Below, piece after piece: positions 53,778 to 62,616 of a stretch of DNA of 64,000 bases (the stretch's first letter is position 1; the number at the start of each line of letters is the position of its first letter). Origin of the DNA: Nocardioides terrigena (lineage in GTDB: Bacteria > Actinomycetota > Actinomycetes > Propionibacteriales > Nocardioidaceae). The notes beneath the pieces are model-generated. The model had not been told where the DNA came from. It saw only the letters and a list, made by a program, of their open reading frames with translations, and did not search any database. The stretch is taken from positions 434,001 to 498,000 of the forward strand of contig NZ_PZYY01000002.1 in the NCBI RefSeq assembly GCF_003047265.1, read 5' to 3'. Both the position numbers and the translations under genes were made by a program.

Positions 53778-54667
53778 CGACCCGTCCGCACGGCACCGTC
53801 GGCGTCGTCGGGCTCGGGGCGATGGGCGGCGCGATCGCCGCCGCCCTCGCCGCGGACCGGCGCGTCGTCGTGCACGACCCGTCCCCGGAGGCCGCCGCGA
53901 GGGGAGCGGCCTCCGGGTGCGAGGTGGCGCCATCGCTGGCGGCCCTGGGGGAGGCCGTGGACACCGTCGTCCTCTCCCTGCCCGACGCGACCGTGGTCGC
54001 GGCCGTGCTCGAGGTGCTCCTGGCCGGGGACGCCCCGCCGACGCTGGTCGTCGACACCTCGACCATCGGACCGGCCGACTCGCGCACCCAGGCCGCCCGG
54101 TGTGCCGGGCGCGGGGTCGCGTACGTCGACGCCCCGGTGCTCGGCCGGCCGGCGGCGGTCGGTCGCTGGACGGTCCCGGTCGGCGGGTCCACCCCTGGGC
54201 TCGACCTCGCCGACCTGCTCGCGCCGGTCGCGGCGCGCGTCGTACCGGTCGGGGACGTCGGGGCCGGCGCCACCGTCAAGGTGGTCAACAACCAGATGCT
54301 GGCGATCATCAACGCCGGCACGGCCGAAGCCCTGGCGCTGGCCGCGGCGGCCGGGCTCGACCCGGGCGTCTTCGTGGACACCGTCATCGACAGCGGGGCC
54401 GCGTCGGTGAGCGGTCTCTTCCGCGACGTGGCGCCGCGCGCCGTGGACGGCGACTACGACCCGGTCTTCTCGCTGGCGCTGATGCGCAAGGACAACGCGC
54501 TCGCGGTGGCCCTGGCCGCGGAGTCCGGGGTCCCGGTGCCGGTGTCCGCGGCCGCCCTGGCCCTGCACACCGACGGCGTCGAGGCAGGTCTCGGGGCCCG
54601 CGACTCGATCGCGGTGCTGGGGGTCCTGGAGCAGGCGTCGGGCGTCCCCGCGCGGCGTGGCAGTTGA
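53774..54667 (+). CDS. Beta-hydroxyacid dehydrogenase-family (HIBADH-like) oxidoreductase
   Basis: The 297-residue NAD(P)-dependent enzyme of the 3-hydroxyisobutyrate/tartronate-semialdehyde/sulfolactaldehyde reductase family. It has the dinucleotide loop GVVGLGAMGGAIAAAL, the substrate segment DAPVLGRPAAVGR in place of the usual DAPVSGG, and the catalytic lysine in GAGATVKVVNNQM. It would oxidise or reduce the imported hydroxy acid (or its aldehyde). The altered substrate loop may mark an unusual substrate. Confidence 0.85.
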   Translation: MTTRPHGTVGVVGLGAMGGAIAAALAADRRVVVHDPSPEAAARGAASGCEVAPSLAALGEAVDTVVLSLPDATVVAAVLEVLLAGDAPPTLVVDTSTIGPADSRTQAARCAGRGVAYVDAPVLGRPAAVGRWTVPVGGSTPGLDLADLLAPVAARVVPVGDVGAGATVKVVNNQMLAIINAGTAEALALAAAAGLDPGVFVDTVIDSGAASVSGLFRDVAPRAVDGDYDPVFSLALMRKDNALAVALAAESGVPVPVSAAALALHTDGVEAGLGARDSIAVLGVLEQASGVPARRGS

Positions 54668-54678
54668 AGGAGTCCCCG

Positions 54679-55335
54679 GTGACCGTGGACGATCGGCCCG
54701 TGATCTCGCGCCAGCGCCTCGCCGACCAGGTGTACGCCGTGCTGCGCGGCCAGATCCTGGCGCGCGAGCTCGTGCCGGGCGACCACCTCAGCGTGCCCGT
54801 CCTCGCCGAGTCGCTCGGCCTCTCCCGCAGCCCCGTCCGGGAGGCCGTGCAGCGGCTGGTCGTGGAAGGGCTGGCGGTCGAGGAGTTCCACCGTGGCGCC
54901 CGGATCGCGGGCGTGGACGCGGACGACCTCGCCGACGTCTATGCCGTGCGCGGTGCGCTCGAAGGGCTGGCGGCGGGGCTGGTCGCGAGCCGGCACGACG
55001 CCGCCCTGCTGGCGGCGCTGCGGGCCTCCATCGCCGACCACGGCGAGGCCATCAGGGCCGGGGACGAGCAGGCGATCATCGCCGCCGACCAGGCCTTCCA
55101 CCAGGCCGTCCTCGACGCGGCGGGCAACGAGCACCTCACGCGTGCGCTCGGCCCGCTGCTCGGCCGGGCCCAGGTGGCGATGCTGTCGGGCGACCTCTCG
55201 CGGTGGCCGCGCAAGGCGCTGACCGAGCACCGCGCGATCCTGGCCGCCATCCGTGCCGGGGACGCCGACGCCGCTGCGGCAGCGGCGTCCGCCCACGTGC
55301 GGGCCGTGCTCGCCCGGCACCAGGGACTCGGCTGA
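54679..55335 (+). CDS. GntR-family (FCD) transcriptional regulator
   Basis: The 218-residue protein has a GntR winged helix (YAVLRGQILARELVPGDHLSVPVLAESLGLSRSPVREAVQRL) and a helical FCD effector domain with metal-site residues (DVYAVRGALEG; FHQAVLDAAGN). The GTG at 54679 has AAGGAG 6 nt upstream; a TTG overlapping the previous stop is less likely. As last gene of the operon it probably senses the imported acid and acts at 51103-51135. Confidence 0.9.
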   Translation: MTVDDRPVISRQRLADQVYAVLRGQILARELVPGDHLSVPVLAESLGLSRSPVREAVQRLVVEGLAVEEFHRGARIAGVDADDLADVYAVRGALEGLAAGLVASRHDAALLAALRASIADHGEAIRAGDEQAIIAADQAFHQAVLDAAGNEHLTRALGPLLGRAQVAMLSGDLSRWPRKALTEHRAILAAIRAGDADAAAAAASAHVRAVLARHQGLG

Positions 55336-55339
55336 CCAT

Positions 55340-55385
55340 CACCGCCACGTCGCGGGTCGGGGCGGGCCCGACCCGCGACGCGGTG
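55340..55385. terminator. Bidirectional terminator between gntR and glgB
   Basis: CGTCGCGGGTCGGG (55348-55361) pairs perfectly over 14 bp with CCCGACCCGCGACG (55367-55380) around a 5-nt loop. The outer CACCG (55340-55344) and CGGTG (55381-55385) extend it after a 3-nt bulge. It lies between two convergent genes. Confidence 0.8.
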
Positions 55386-55411
55386 ACTCAGCCGGTCTCG
55401 TCGCGGAACGC

Positions 55412-57388
55412 TCAGTCCGACTCGTGGCGGAACCACAGTGTCGCCAGCGGCGGCACCACGATGTCGGCGTACGCCGGGTGGTGCCCGTGCCCGCCCTCGA
55501 TCGCCTGCACCGCGCCGAGGTTGCCGACGCCCGACCCGGTGTAGGCCGTCGCGTCGGTGTTGAGCACCTCGGTCCAGCGTCCGGTGGCCGTCAGCGGCAG
55601 GCGGTAGCCCTCGTGCGGCAGCGCCGCGAAGTTGGCCACGCACACGACGTCCGGCTCACCGGGGGAGCGGCGCACGAAGGAGAAGGTGTTGCGGTTGGCG
55701 TCGTTGGCGTCCAGCCACTCGAAGCCCTCCGGGGAGTTGTCCCGGCCCCACAGGGCGCCCGACGCGACGTACGCCGCGTTCATGTCGCGCACCATGGCGT
55801 GGACCCCCGAGTGCTCGGGGTGCTCGAGCAACCACCAGTCGAGCTCGCGGGACTCGGCCCACTCCGACTCCTGGCCGATCTCGGCGCCCATGAAGAGCAG
55901 CTGCTTGCCGGGGTGCGCCCACATGAAGGCCAGGTAGGCCCGCAGGTTGGCCAGCTGCTGCCACCGGTCGCCCGGCATCTTGCGCAGCAGCGAGCCCTTG
56001 CCGTGCACGACCTCGTCGTGGCTGATGGGCAGCACGTAGTTCTCGGTGAAGGCGTAGACCAGCGAGAACGTCATCTGGCCGTGGTGGTGGCTGCGGTAGA
56101 TCGGGTCCTTGGACGCGTAGCCCAGGGAGTCGTGCATCCAGCCCATGTTCCACTTGAAGCCGAAGCCCAGGCCGCCGTCGGACGTCGGGCCGGTGACCCC
56201 CGGCCACGCGGTCGACTCCTCGGCGATCGTCACCGCGCCGGGCACCCGCTTGTAGACGGTGGCGTTCATCTCCTGGAGGAACTGCACCGCCTCGAGGTTC
56301 TCCCGACCACCGTGGACGTTGGGGCTCCACTCGCCGTGCTCGCGGCCGTAGTCGAGGTAGAGCATCGACGCGACGCCGTCGACGCGCAGGCCGTCGGCGT
56401 GGAACTCCTCGAGCCAGTAGAGCGCGTTGGCGTAGAGGAAGTTGCGCACCTCGTGGCGGCCGAAGTTGAAGATGTGGGAGCCCCACTCCTTGTGCCAGCC
56501 GCGCTGCGGGTTGGGGTCCTCGTAGAGCGGGGTGCCGTCGAAGCGGGCCAGCGCCCACTCGTCGGTGGCGAAGTGGCCGGGGACCCAGTCCAGGATGACG
56601 CCGATGCCGGCCTGGTGCAGCCGGTCGATGAGCCGCTTCAGCCCGTCGGGGTCGCCGAAGCGTGCGTCGGGGGCGAAGTACGACGTGACGTGGTAGCCCC
56701 ACGAGCCGCCGAACGGGTGCTGCATCACCGGCATCAGCTCGACGTGGGTGAAGCCGAGGTCGTCGAGGTAGGGGACGAGTGCGTCGGCGATCTCGTCCCA
56801 CGCGTAGATGTCGCCGCCGTAGTGGCGCCGCCACGAGGCGAGGTGCATCTCGTAGATCGCCATCGGCTCGTCGACCGGCTGCTTGCCGGCCCGGGCCGCG
56901 ATCCACTCCGCGTCGTTCCACTCGTAGTCGGAGGCCCACACGATGGAGGCGGAGCTCGGCGGCTTCTCGGCGTAGAACGCCATCGGGTCGGCGCGGTCCG
57001 CCCAGGCGCCGTCGGCGCCGCGCAGGCGGTACTTGTACTGCGAGCCGAGGCCGGCCTCGGGGACCAGGACGTGCCAGACGCCGGAGTCGCCCACCCGGCT
57101 CATCGGGTGCTGCGAGCCGTCCCAGCCGGCCCACTCGCCGGCGACCTGGACCTCCAGCGCGTTGGGCGCCCACACGCGGAAGGCCGTGCCGTCCGGGGTC
57201 GGGTGGGCGCCGAGGACCTTCCAGAGCTCCTCGTGGCGCCCCTCGTTGATGAGGTGGATGTCGAGCTCGCCGGGCGCGCTCGGGTCGGTGACGACGGCCG
57301 GGGTGCCCGGGGACCCGGTGGTGCCGGTGCTCCCGGGGGTGCCGGGCGTCTCGGGGGTCTCGGGGGTCGGGGTCGTGGGAGTGCTCAT
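55412..57388 (-). CDS. glgB: 1,4-alpha-glucan branching enzyme
   Basis: The 658-residue GH13 branching enzyme adds alpha-1,6 branches to the glucan made by GlgE. After a Thr/Pro-rich N-terminal linker (about 1-32) come the CBM48-like domain (VLGAHPTPDGTAFRVWAPNA) and the barrel with the nucleophile in GLRVDGVASMLYLDY, the acid/base in TIAEESTAWPGV and PISHDEVVHGKGS. The C-terminal beta domain is complete. Last gene of glgE-treS-mak-glgB; its ATG overlaps the mak stop (4 nt). Confidence 0.95.
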   Translation of the reverse strand: MSTPTTPTPETPETPGTPGSTGTTGSPGTPAVVTDPSAPGELDIHLINEGRHEELWKVLGAHPTPDGTAFRVWAPNALEVQVAGEWAGWDGSQHPMSRVGDSGVWHVLVPEAGLGSQYKYRLRGADGAWADRADPMAFYAEKPPSSASIVWASDYEWNDAEWIAARAGKQPVDEPMAIYEMHLASWRRHYGGDIYAWDEIADALVPYLDDLGFTHVELMPVMQHPFGGSWGYHVTSYFAPDARFGDPDGLKRLIDRLHQAGIGVILDWVPGHFATDEWALARFDGTPLYEDPNPQRGWHKEWGSHIFNFGRHEVRNFLYANALYWLEEFHADGLRVDGVASMLYLDYGREHGEWSPNVHGGRENLEAVQFLQEMNATVYKRVPGAVTIAEESTAWPGVTGPTSDGGLGFGFKWNMGWMHDSLGYASKDPIYRSHHHGQMTFSLVYAFTENYVLPISHDEVVHGKGSLLRKMPGDRWQQLANLRAYLAFMWAHPGKQLLFMGAEIGQESEWAESRELDWWLLEHPEHSGVHAMVRDMNAAYVASGALWGRDNSPEGFEWLDANDANRNTFSFVRRSPGEPDVVCVANFAALPHEGYRLPLTATGRWTEVLNTDATAYTGSGVGNLGAVQAIEGGHGHHPAYADIVVPPLATLWFRHESD

Positions 57389-58776
57389 GCCTGCTCCATC
57401 CTGGCCAGCGCGTCGAGCGGGATGTCCACCCATGCCGGCCTGTTGCGGGCCTCGTAGACCGCCTCGTAGACGGCCTTGTCGGCCACGTACGCCGAGAGCA
57501 GGGTCTGCTCGTCGGCGGTGAGCTCGCGTCCGGCGTACGCCGCCAGGAACGCTCGTGCGTTGCGTGCGGACCACTCGGTCGCGCGGTAGGACTTCTGCTC
57601 CTCCGAGCCCTCGAAGGGATCGGCCGCGAAGCCGGTCATCATGACCACGCGCGGGGCGTAGTCGAAGGACCGGAGCATCCCGGCGACGTCACGCCACGGC
57701 GAGTCCGGGAGCATCCGCTCGGAGAGCGGCTTGGCCGGCTCGCCCTCGAAGTCGACGATCTTCCAGCCCCGGACCGTGCGCAGCGTCTGGCCCAGGTGGA
57801 GGTCGCCGTGCACCTGCTGGACGGTCACCTCGCCGAGCGCGGCCAGCGCGTCGTACGTGGACCGGACCTTGGCCTCGTGCTCGGCGAGCGCGGGCACCAC
57901 GGCCAGGGCGGCGTCGAGGCGGGTGCGCATGGCGTCGGCCAGCGCGGCCGTCTCATCGGCCGAGCGGGTGGTGACGGGGAAGTGCGCGGCCAGCGTCTCG
58001 TGCGTCTCGGCGAGCGCCGTGCCGAGCCGGGAGGCCTCGCCGGCGAAGTCGCCGCCGACCTCCTCCGCGTGCAGGTCCGCCTCGGCGAAGAGGTTGCGGA
58101 CGCTGGAGAGAGCGAGGTCCCAGCCGTCGGAGGCGGTGCGCAGGAACTGCTGGAGCATCGCCAGCTGGATCGTGGTGTCGGCCTCGTCGTCGACCACGTC
58201 CAGCCAGCCGTAGAGCGCCGCCACGTGGTCGGAGCCCGCCCGGGTCAGCACCTCGTGGATCGAGATGTCCGGGTTGACGCCCGGCGTGACCTTGCGGAAG
58301 ACCTTCATCAGAGAGTCCTCGCCGAAGGCCACCGAGGAGTTGGACTGCTCGCCCTTGAAGAGGGTGGAGTGGACGGTGAGGTCGAGCTCGTGGCCCTCGA
58401 CGCGGTGGAAGGCCAGCTGGTCGCGGGTCACCCGGCCGTCGGTGACCTCGGCGAAGGCCCGCAGCCACAGGCCCATCGCCTCGCGGTCGTGGACGGCGTC
58501 GTAGACGAACGCGTGACCGAAGTCGTCGTCGTGCCACTCGCCGACCGAGGCGTGCTCGAGGCGCTCCTGGTGCTCGGCGTAGTAGGCCAGCGGCAGCTGG
58601 TAGAGCTCGGTCTCGCCCGTGTCGTAGGTCAGCTCGGCGAGCTCGATCGTGACGTGCAGGCCCGGCGGCGGGTCGGGGAGCTCGCCGACGCGGCGTACGC
58701 CGGTCAGGGTCCAGTCCCGGCCCTTGCCGCCGAACCAGCGGGCTCCGGCGATGAAGTCGCGCAGCGTGTCGCTCAC
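57385..58776 (-). CDS. mak: Maltokinase (Pep2/Mak)
   Basis: The 463-residue aminoglycoside-phosphotransferase-fold kinase phosphorylates maltose at C1 with ATP to give maltose-1-phosphate for GlgE. It has [13 protein letters not shown] (catalytic HGDLH) and KIVDFEGEP (metal-binding DFE), and an N-terminal cap ([15 protein letters not shown]) specific for maltokinases. The GTG at 58776 overlaps the treS stop as GTGA. Confidence 0.93.
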   Translation of the reverse strand: MSDTLRDFIAGARWFGGKGRDWTLTGVRRVGELPDPPPGLHVTIELAELTYDTGETELYQLPLAYYAEHQERLEHASVGEWHDDDFGHAFVYDAVHDREAMGLWLRAFAEVTDGRVTRDQLAFHRVEGHELDLTVHSTLFKGEQSNSSVAFGEDSLMKVFRKVTPGVNPDISIHEVLTRAGSDHVAALYGWLDVVDDEADTTIQLAMLQQFLRTASDGWDLALSSVRNLFAEADLHAEEVGGDFAGEASRLGTALAETHETLAAHFPVTTRSADETAALADAMRTRLDAALAVVPALAEHEAKVRSTYDALAALGEVTVQQVHGDLHLGQTLRTVRGWKIVDFEGEPAKPLSERMLPDSPWRDVAGMLRSFDYAPRVVMMTGFAADPFEGSEEQKSYRATEWSARNARAFLAAYAGRELTADEQTLLSAYVADKAVYEAVYEARNRPAWVDIPLDALARMEQA

Positions 58777-60515
58777 GGGTTGACCTCCTCCTCGACGAGC
58801 CGCATCCAGTAGAAGCCGTAGCCGCCCAGGGTGAGCAGGTAGGGGAGCTCGCCGATCCGCGGGAACGGCACGCCGCCGAGCAGCTCGACGGGGACCATGC
58901 CCTCCCAGTGGCGCAGGTCGAGCTCGACCGGCTGCGGGAAGCGGGACAGGTTGTTGATGCAGAGGATCACGTCGCGGTTGCCGTCCTCGTCCACGTGCTC
59001 GCGGATGTAGGACAACACGCACGGGTTGGAGCCACCGAGGTCGGTGAAGCTGCCGAGCCCGAAGGCGTGGTGGCGCCGGCGGGCGTGCACGAGGCGGCGG
59101 GTCCAGTGCAGCAGCGAGGAGGAGTTCTCCAGCTGCGCCTCGACGTTGACCGACTGGTAGCCGTAGACCGGGTCCTGGATGGCCGGCAGGTGCAGGCGCC
59201 CCGGCGTGGCGGAGGAGAAGCCGGCGTTGCGGTCGGGGGTCCACTGCATCGGCGTGCGTACGCCGTCGCGGTCACCCAGCCAGATGTTGTCGCCCATCCC
59301 GATCTCGTCGCCGTAGTAGAGGACGGGGGAGCCGGGCAGTGACAGGAGCAGCGCGGTGAAGAGCTCCATCCGGTTGATGTCGTTGTCGAGGAGCGGGGCC
59401 AGCCGCCGGCGGATGCCGATGTTGGCCTTCATGCGGGGGTCCTTGGCGTACTCCTCCCACATGTAGTCGCGGTCCTCGTCGCTCACCATCTCGAGGGTCA
59501 GCTCGTCGTGGTTGCGCAGGAAGATGCCCCACTGGCAGTTGTCGGGGATCTCGGGCGTCTGCTCGAGGATCTCCGAGATGGGGAAGCGCGACTCGCGGCG
59601 CACGGCCATGAAGATGCGCGGCATCACCGGGAAGTGGAACGCCATGTGGCACTCGTCGCCGCCCACGCTGGCGTCGCCGAAGTACTCCACGACGTCGGCC
59701 GGCCACTGGTTGGCCTCGCAGAGCAGGACCCGGCCGGGGTAGTTGTCGTCGACGAACTTGCGGCACTTGCGGAGGAACTCGTGGGTCTCCGGGAGGTTCT
59801 CGCCGTTGGTGCCCGGCCGCTCGTAGAGGTAGGGCACCGCGTCGAGCCGGAAGCCGTCGAGGCCCATGTCCAGCCAGAACGCCATGGCCTCGAGCATCGC
59901 GTCGTGGACCTTGGGGTTGTCGAAGTTGAGGTCCGGCTGGTGGTGGAAGAACCGGTGCCAGAAGTACTGCTGGCGCACCGGGTCCCACGTCCAGTTGGAC
60001 GGCTCGGTGTCGACGAAGATGACGCGGGCGTCCTCGTAGAGCTCGTCGGTGTCGGACCAGACGTAGAAGTCGCCGTACGGGCCCTCGGGGTCCTCGCGGC
60101 TGGCCTGGAACCACGGGTGCGCGTCACTCGTGTGGTTCATGACGAAGTCGATGATCACCCGGATGTCGCGCTTGTGGCACTCGTCGAGGAAGTCGTGGAA
60201 GTCCTCGACCGTCCCGCACTCGGGGAGGATGTTGGTGTAGTCGGCGACGTCGTAACCACCGTCGCGCAGCGGCGAGGTGAAGAACGGCGGCACCCACAGG
60301 CAGTCGACGCCGAGCCACTGCAGGTAGTCGAGCTTCTCGATCAATCCCTTGAAGTCGCCGACGCCGTCGCCGTTGGAGTCGCGGAACGACCGGACCATCA
60401 CCTCGTAGAAGACCGCCGTCTTGAACCAGTCGGGCGTCGCCGCGGTCGTCGAGGTGTCCTCGAACTCCTCGTGGCCGGTCTCGGTGGTGATGTCGGGGAC
60501 GCTGGACGTCGTCAA
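58773..60515 (-). CDS. treS: Trehalose synthase (maltose alpha-D-glucosyltransferase)
   Basis: The 580-residue GH13 enzyme interconverts trehalose and maltose. Nucleophile D in [15 protein letters not shown], acid/base E in LLCEANQWP, and [12 protein letters not shown] are in place. The N-terminal motif [23 protein letters not shown] is typical. I chose the TTG at 60515, which overlaps the glgE stop as TTGA and has AGGAGG 5 nt upstream; the open frame further up is inside glgE. It is not fused to the kinase, unlike some actinobacterial versions. Confidence 0.94.
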   Translation of the reverse strand: MTTSSVPDITTETGHEEFEDTSTTAATPDWFKTAVFYEVMVRSFRDSNGDGVGDFKGLIEKLDYLQWLGVDCLWVPPFFTSPLRDGGYDVADYTNILPECGTVEDFHDFLDECHKRDIRVIIDFVMNHTSDAHPWFQASREDPEGPYGDFYVWSDTDELYEDARVIFVDTEPSNWTWDPVRQQYFWHRFFHHQPDLNFDNPKVHDAMLEAMAFWLDMGLDGFRLDAVPYLYERPGTNGENLPETHEFLRKCRKFVDDNYPGRVLLCEANQWPADVVEYFGDASVGGDECHMAFHFPVMPRIFMAVRRESRFPISEILEQTPEIPDNCQWGIFLRNHDELTLEMVSDEDRDYMWEEYAKDPRMKANIGIRRRLAPLLDNDINRMELFTALLLSLPGSPVLYYGDEIGMGDNIWLGDRDGVRTPMQWTPDRNAGFSSATPGRLHLPAIQDPVYGYQSVNVEAQLENSSSLLHWTRRLVHARRRHHAFGLGSFTDLGGSNPCVLSYIREHVDEDGNRDVILCINNLSRFPQPVELDLRHWEGMVPVELLGGVPFPRIGELPYLLTLGGYGFYWMRLVEEEVNP

Positions 60516-62482
60516 CGGGGCCTCCTGACGGAGATGATGTGGGCGGGCTCGTGGCCGGGGTCGAGGCGGACGTAGTTGTGCTGGCTCCAGCTCCACTCCT
60601 CCCCGGTGATCTGGTCGTGCGCGACGAACGAGTCGTGCCAGTCCAGCCCGAGGGCCGGCATGTCGAGGTGGATCATCGTCTCCCGCGTGCCGTGCGGGTC
60701 GACGTTGACCACGACGAGGACGACGTCGTCGCCGTGCTTCTTGGAGTAGACCAGCACGCTGTCGTCGTCGCTGTGGTGGACCGTGAGGTTGCGCAGCAGC
60801 TGGAGGGCGGGGTGCTCGCGGCGGATCGTGTTGAGCCGCGTGAGGTACGGCGCGAGGGTGCGGCCCTCGGCCTCGGCGCCCTCCCAGTCGCGGACGCGGA
60901 TCTGGTACTTCTCCGAGTCGAGGTACTCCTCGCTGCCCGGCTTGACCGCCACGTGCTCGTAGAGCTCGTAGCCGGCGTAGACGCCCCAGCTCGGGGAGCC
61001 CGTCGCCGCGATGGCCGCGCGCACCTTGAACGCTGCCGGCCCGCCGTACTGCAGGTAGCCGTGCAGGATGTCGGGGGTGTTGACGAAGAAGTTGGGCCGC
61101 ATCAGGTGGTCGGACTGGGTCGCGACCTCCGTGAGGTAGTCCTCGAGCTCGCGCTTGCCCGTGCGCCACGTGAAGTACGTGTAGCTCTGGTGGTAGCCGA
61201 TGGCCCCGAGGCCGTGCATCATCGCCGGGCGCGTGAACGCCTCGGACAGGAACAGCACGTCCGGGTCGGTGCGGCGGATCTCCTTGAGCAGCCACTCCCA
61301 GAACGCCAGCGGCTTGGTGTGCGGGTTGTCGACGCGGAAGATCCGCACGCCGTGGGACATCCACAGCCGCACGATGCGCAGGACCTCGCGGCAGATGCCC
61401 GTCGGGTCGTTGTCGAAGTTCATCGGGTAGATGTCCTGGTACTTCTTCGGCGGGTTCTCCGCGTAGGCGATGGAGCCGTCGGCGCGGGTGCTGAAGAACT
61501 GCGGGTGGCTGGTGACCCACGGGTGGTCGGGCGCCGCCTGGAGCGCGAGGTCGAGCGCGACCTCGAGGCCGAGCTCGCCGGCACGCGCGACGAAGGCGTC
61601 GAAGTCGTCGAAGTCGCCCAGGTCGGGGTGGATGGCGTCGTGCCCGCCGTCCTTGCTGCCGATCGCCCAGGGCGACCCGGTGTCCTCCGGGCCGGGGGTG
61701 AGGGTGTTGTTGGGGCCCTTGCGGTTGACCTCGCCGATCGGGTGGATGGGCGGCAGGTAGATGACGTCGAAGCCCATGTCGGCCACGGCGTCGAGACGCT
61801 TCGCCGCGGTGCGGAACGTGCCGGTGGTGACCTTGCCGGTCTTCGGGTCCTTGGTCGCCCCCTCGGAGCGGGGGAAGAACTCGTACCAGCTGCCGAAGAG
61901 CGCACGGGTGCGGTCGGCGTAGATCGGGTAGGGGCCCTCGGTCGAGACGAGCTCGCGCAGCGGGTGGGCGCCCAGCACGCCCCACAGCTCGGGGCTCTGC
62001 ATGGCCGCGAGGCGGGCCTCGACCGGGCGTCGGCCGTCGCCGGCGGCCTGCGCGGCGCCGCTGACGACCGAGCGCTCGTGGTCGTCGAGGTCGCCGGCGG
62101 CGACGACGCGCTCGAGGAGCAGTCGCCCCTCGGTGAACATCAGCTCGACGTCGACGCCGGCGGGGATCTTGAGCCCGGCGTCGTGCTCCCAGGTGGCGAG
62201 CGGGTCGGACCAGGCCGAGATCTCGAACGTCCAGGCGCCCTCGGTGTCCGGGGTGACCCACGCGTCGTACCGGTCCGGCACCTCGCCGTGCTTGACCATC
62301 CGCTGCGGCGCGCGGCGGGCGCCCGACGGGTCGGTCAGCACCACCTCGGCGCTCAGCTGGTCGTGCCCCTCACGGAACACCGACGCGCGCACGGGCAGGG
62401 GTTCACCGACGGTGGCCTTCGCCGCCTGTCGACCGAGGTCGACGACGGGGGAGACGTCCATGACGGGTATGCGTCCAACCAT
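60512..62482 (-). CDS. glgE: Alpha-1,4-glucan:maltose-1-phosphate maltosyltransferase
   Basis: The 656-residue GH13_3 enzyme extends alpha-glucan with maltose from maltose-1-phosphate. The N-terminal domain starts [15 protein letters not shown], matching the GlgE opening and supporting the ATG at 62482. Catalytic residues: D in [13 protein letters not shown] in [17 protein letters not shown], and [17 protein letters not shown]. First gene of the four-gene operon, all joined by 4-nt overlaps. Confidence 0.95.
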   Translation of the reverse strand: MVGRIPVMDVSPVVDLGRQAAKATVGEPLPVRASVFREGHDQLSAEVVLTDPSGARRAPQRMVKHGEVPDRYDAWVTPDTEGAWTFEISAWSDPLATWEHDAGLKIPAGVDVELMFTEGRLLLERVVAAGDLDDHERSVVSGAAQAAGDGRRPVEARLAAMQSPELWGVLGAHPLRELVSTEGPYPIYADRTRALFGSWYEFFPRSEGATKDPKTGKVTTGTFRTAAKRLDAVADMGFDVIYLPPIHPIGEVNRKGPNNTLTPGPEDTGSPWAIGSKDGGHDAIHPDLGDFDDFDAFVARAGELGLEVALDLALQAAPDHPWVTSHPQFFSTRADGSIAYAENPPKKYQDIYPMNFDNDPTGICREVLRIVRLWMSHGVRIFRVDNPHTKPLAFWEWLLKEIRRTDPDVLFLSEAFTRPAMMHGLGAIGYHQSYTYFTWRTGKRELEDYLTEVATQSDHLMRPNFFVNTPDILHGYLQYGGPAAFKVRAAIAATGSPSWGVYAGYELYEHVAVKPGSEEYLDSEKYQIRVRDWEGAEAEGRTLAPYLTRLNTIRREHPALQLLRNLTVHHSDDDSVLVYSKKHGDDVVLVVVNVDPHGTRETMIHLDMPALGLDWHDSFVAHDQITGEEWSWSQHNYVRLDPGHEPAHIISVRRPR

Positions 62483-62578
62483 GCGCCCACACTTGCGAAC
62501 CCGAGGGGCTGGCGCAAGCCGGGGACCCGTCGCGTCTCACCGGGACCACCCCTGGGGTGGGAGCGGCTGTCGCGGAAC

Positions 62579-62610
62579 TTCTTGGATCGATCAAAGAAAT
62601 GCCCTACGGT
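62579..62610 (+). promoter_or_regulatory. LacI-like operator over the glgP promoter
   Basis: TTCTTGGATCGATCAAAGAA (62579-62598) is a palindrome with one mismatched base pair, and its core TTGGATCGATCAAA fits the LacI-family form TTGNNNCGNNNCAA with one mismatch. The -35 TTGGAT (62582-62587) lies inside it; 17 nt later is the -10 TACGGT (62605-62610), 6 nt before the GTG at 62617. Confidence 0.6.
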
Positions 62611-62616
62611 CGGTCC

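Noticed and set aside
57278..57388. Thr/Pro/Gly repeats near the glgB start considered as a tandem repeat element
   Set aside because: They encode a low-complexity linker in frame with glgB and show no separate repeat structure.
60516..62261. Upstream extension of the TreS frame to 1162 residues (a possible fusion)
   Set aside because: The extension is antiparallel-free but out of frame with glgE, which occupies it; TreS homology and a ribosome-binding site place the start at 60515.
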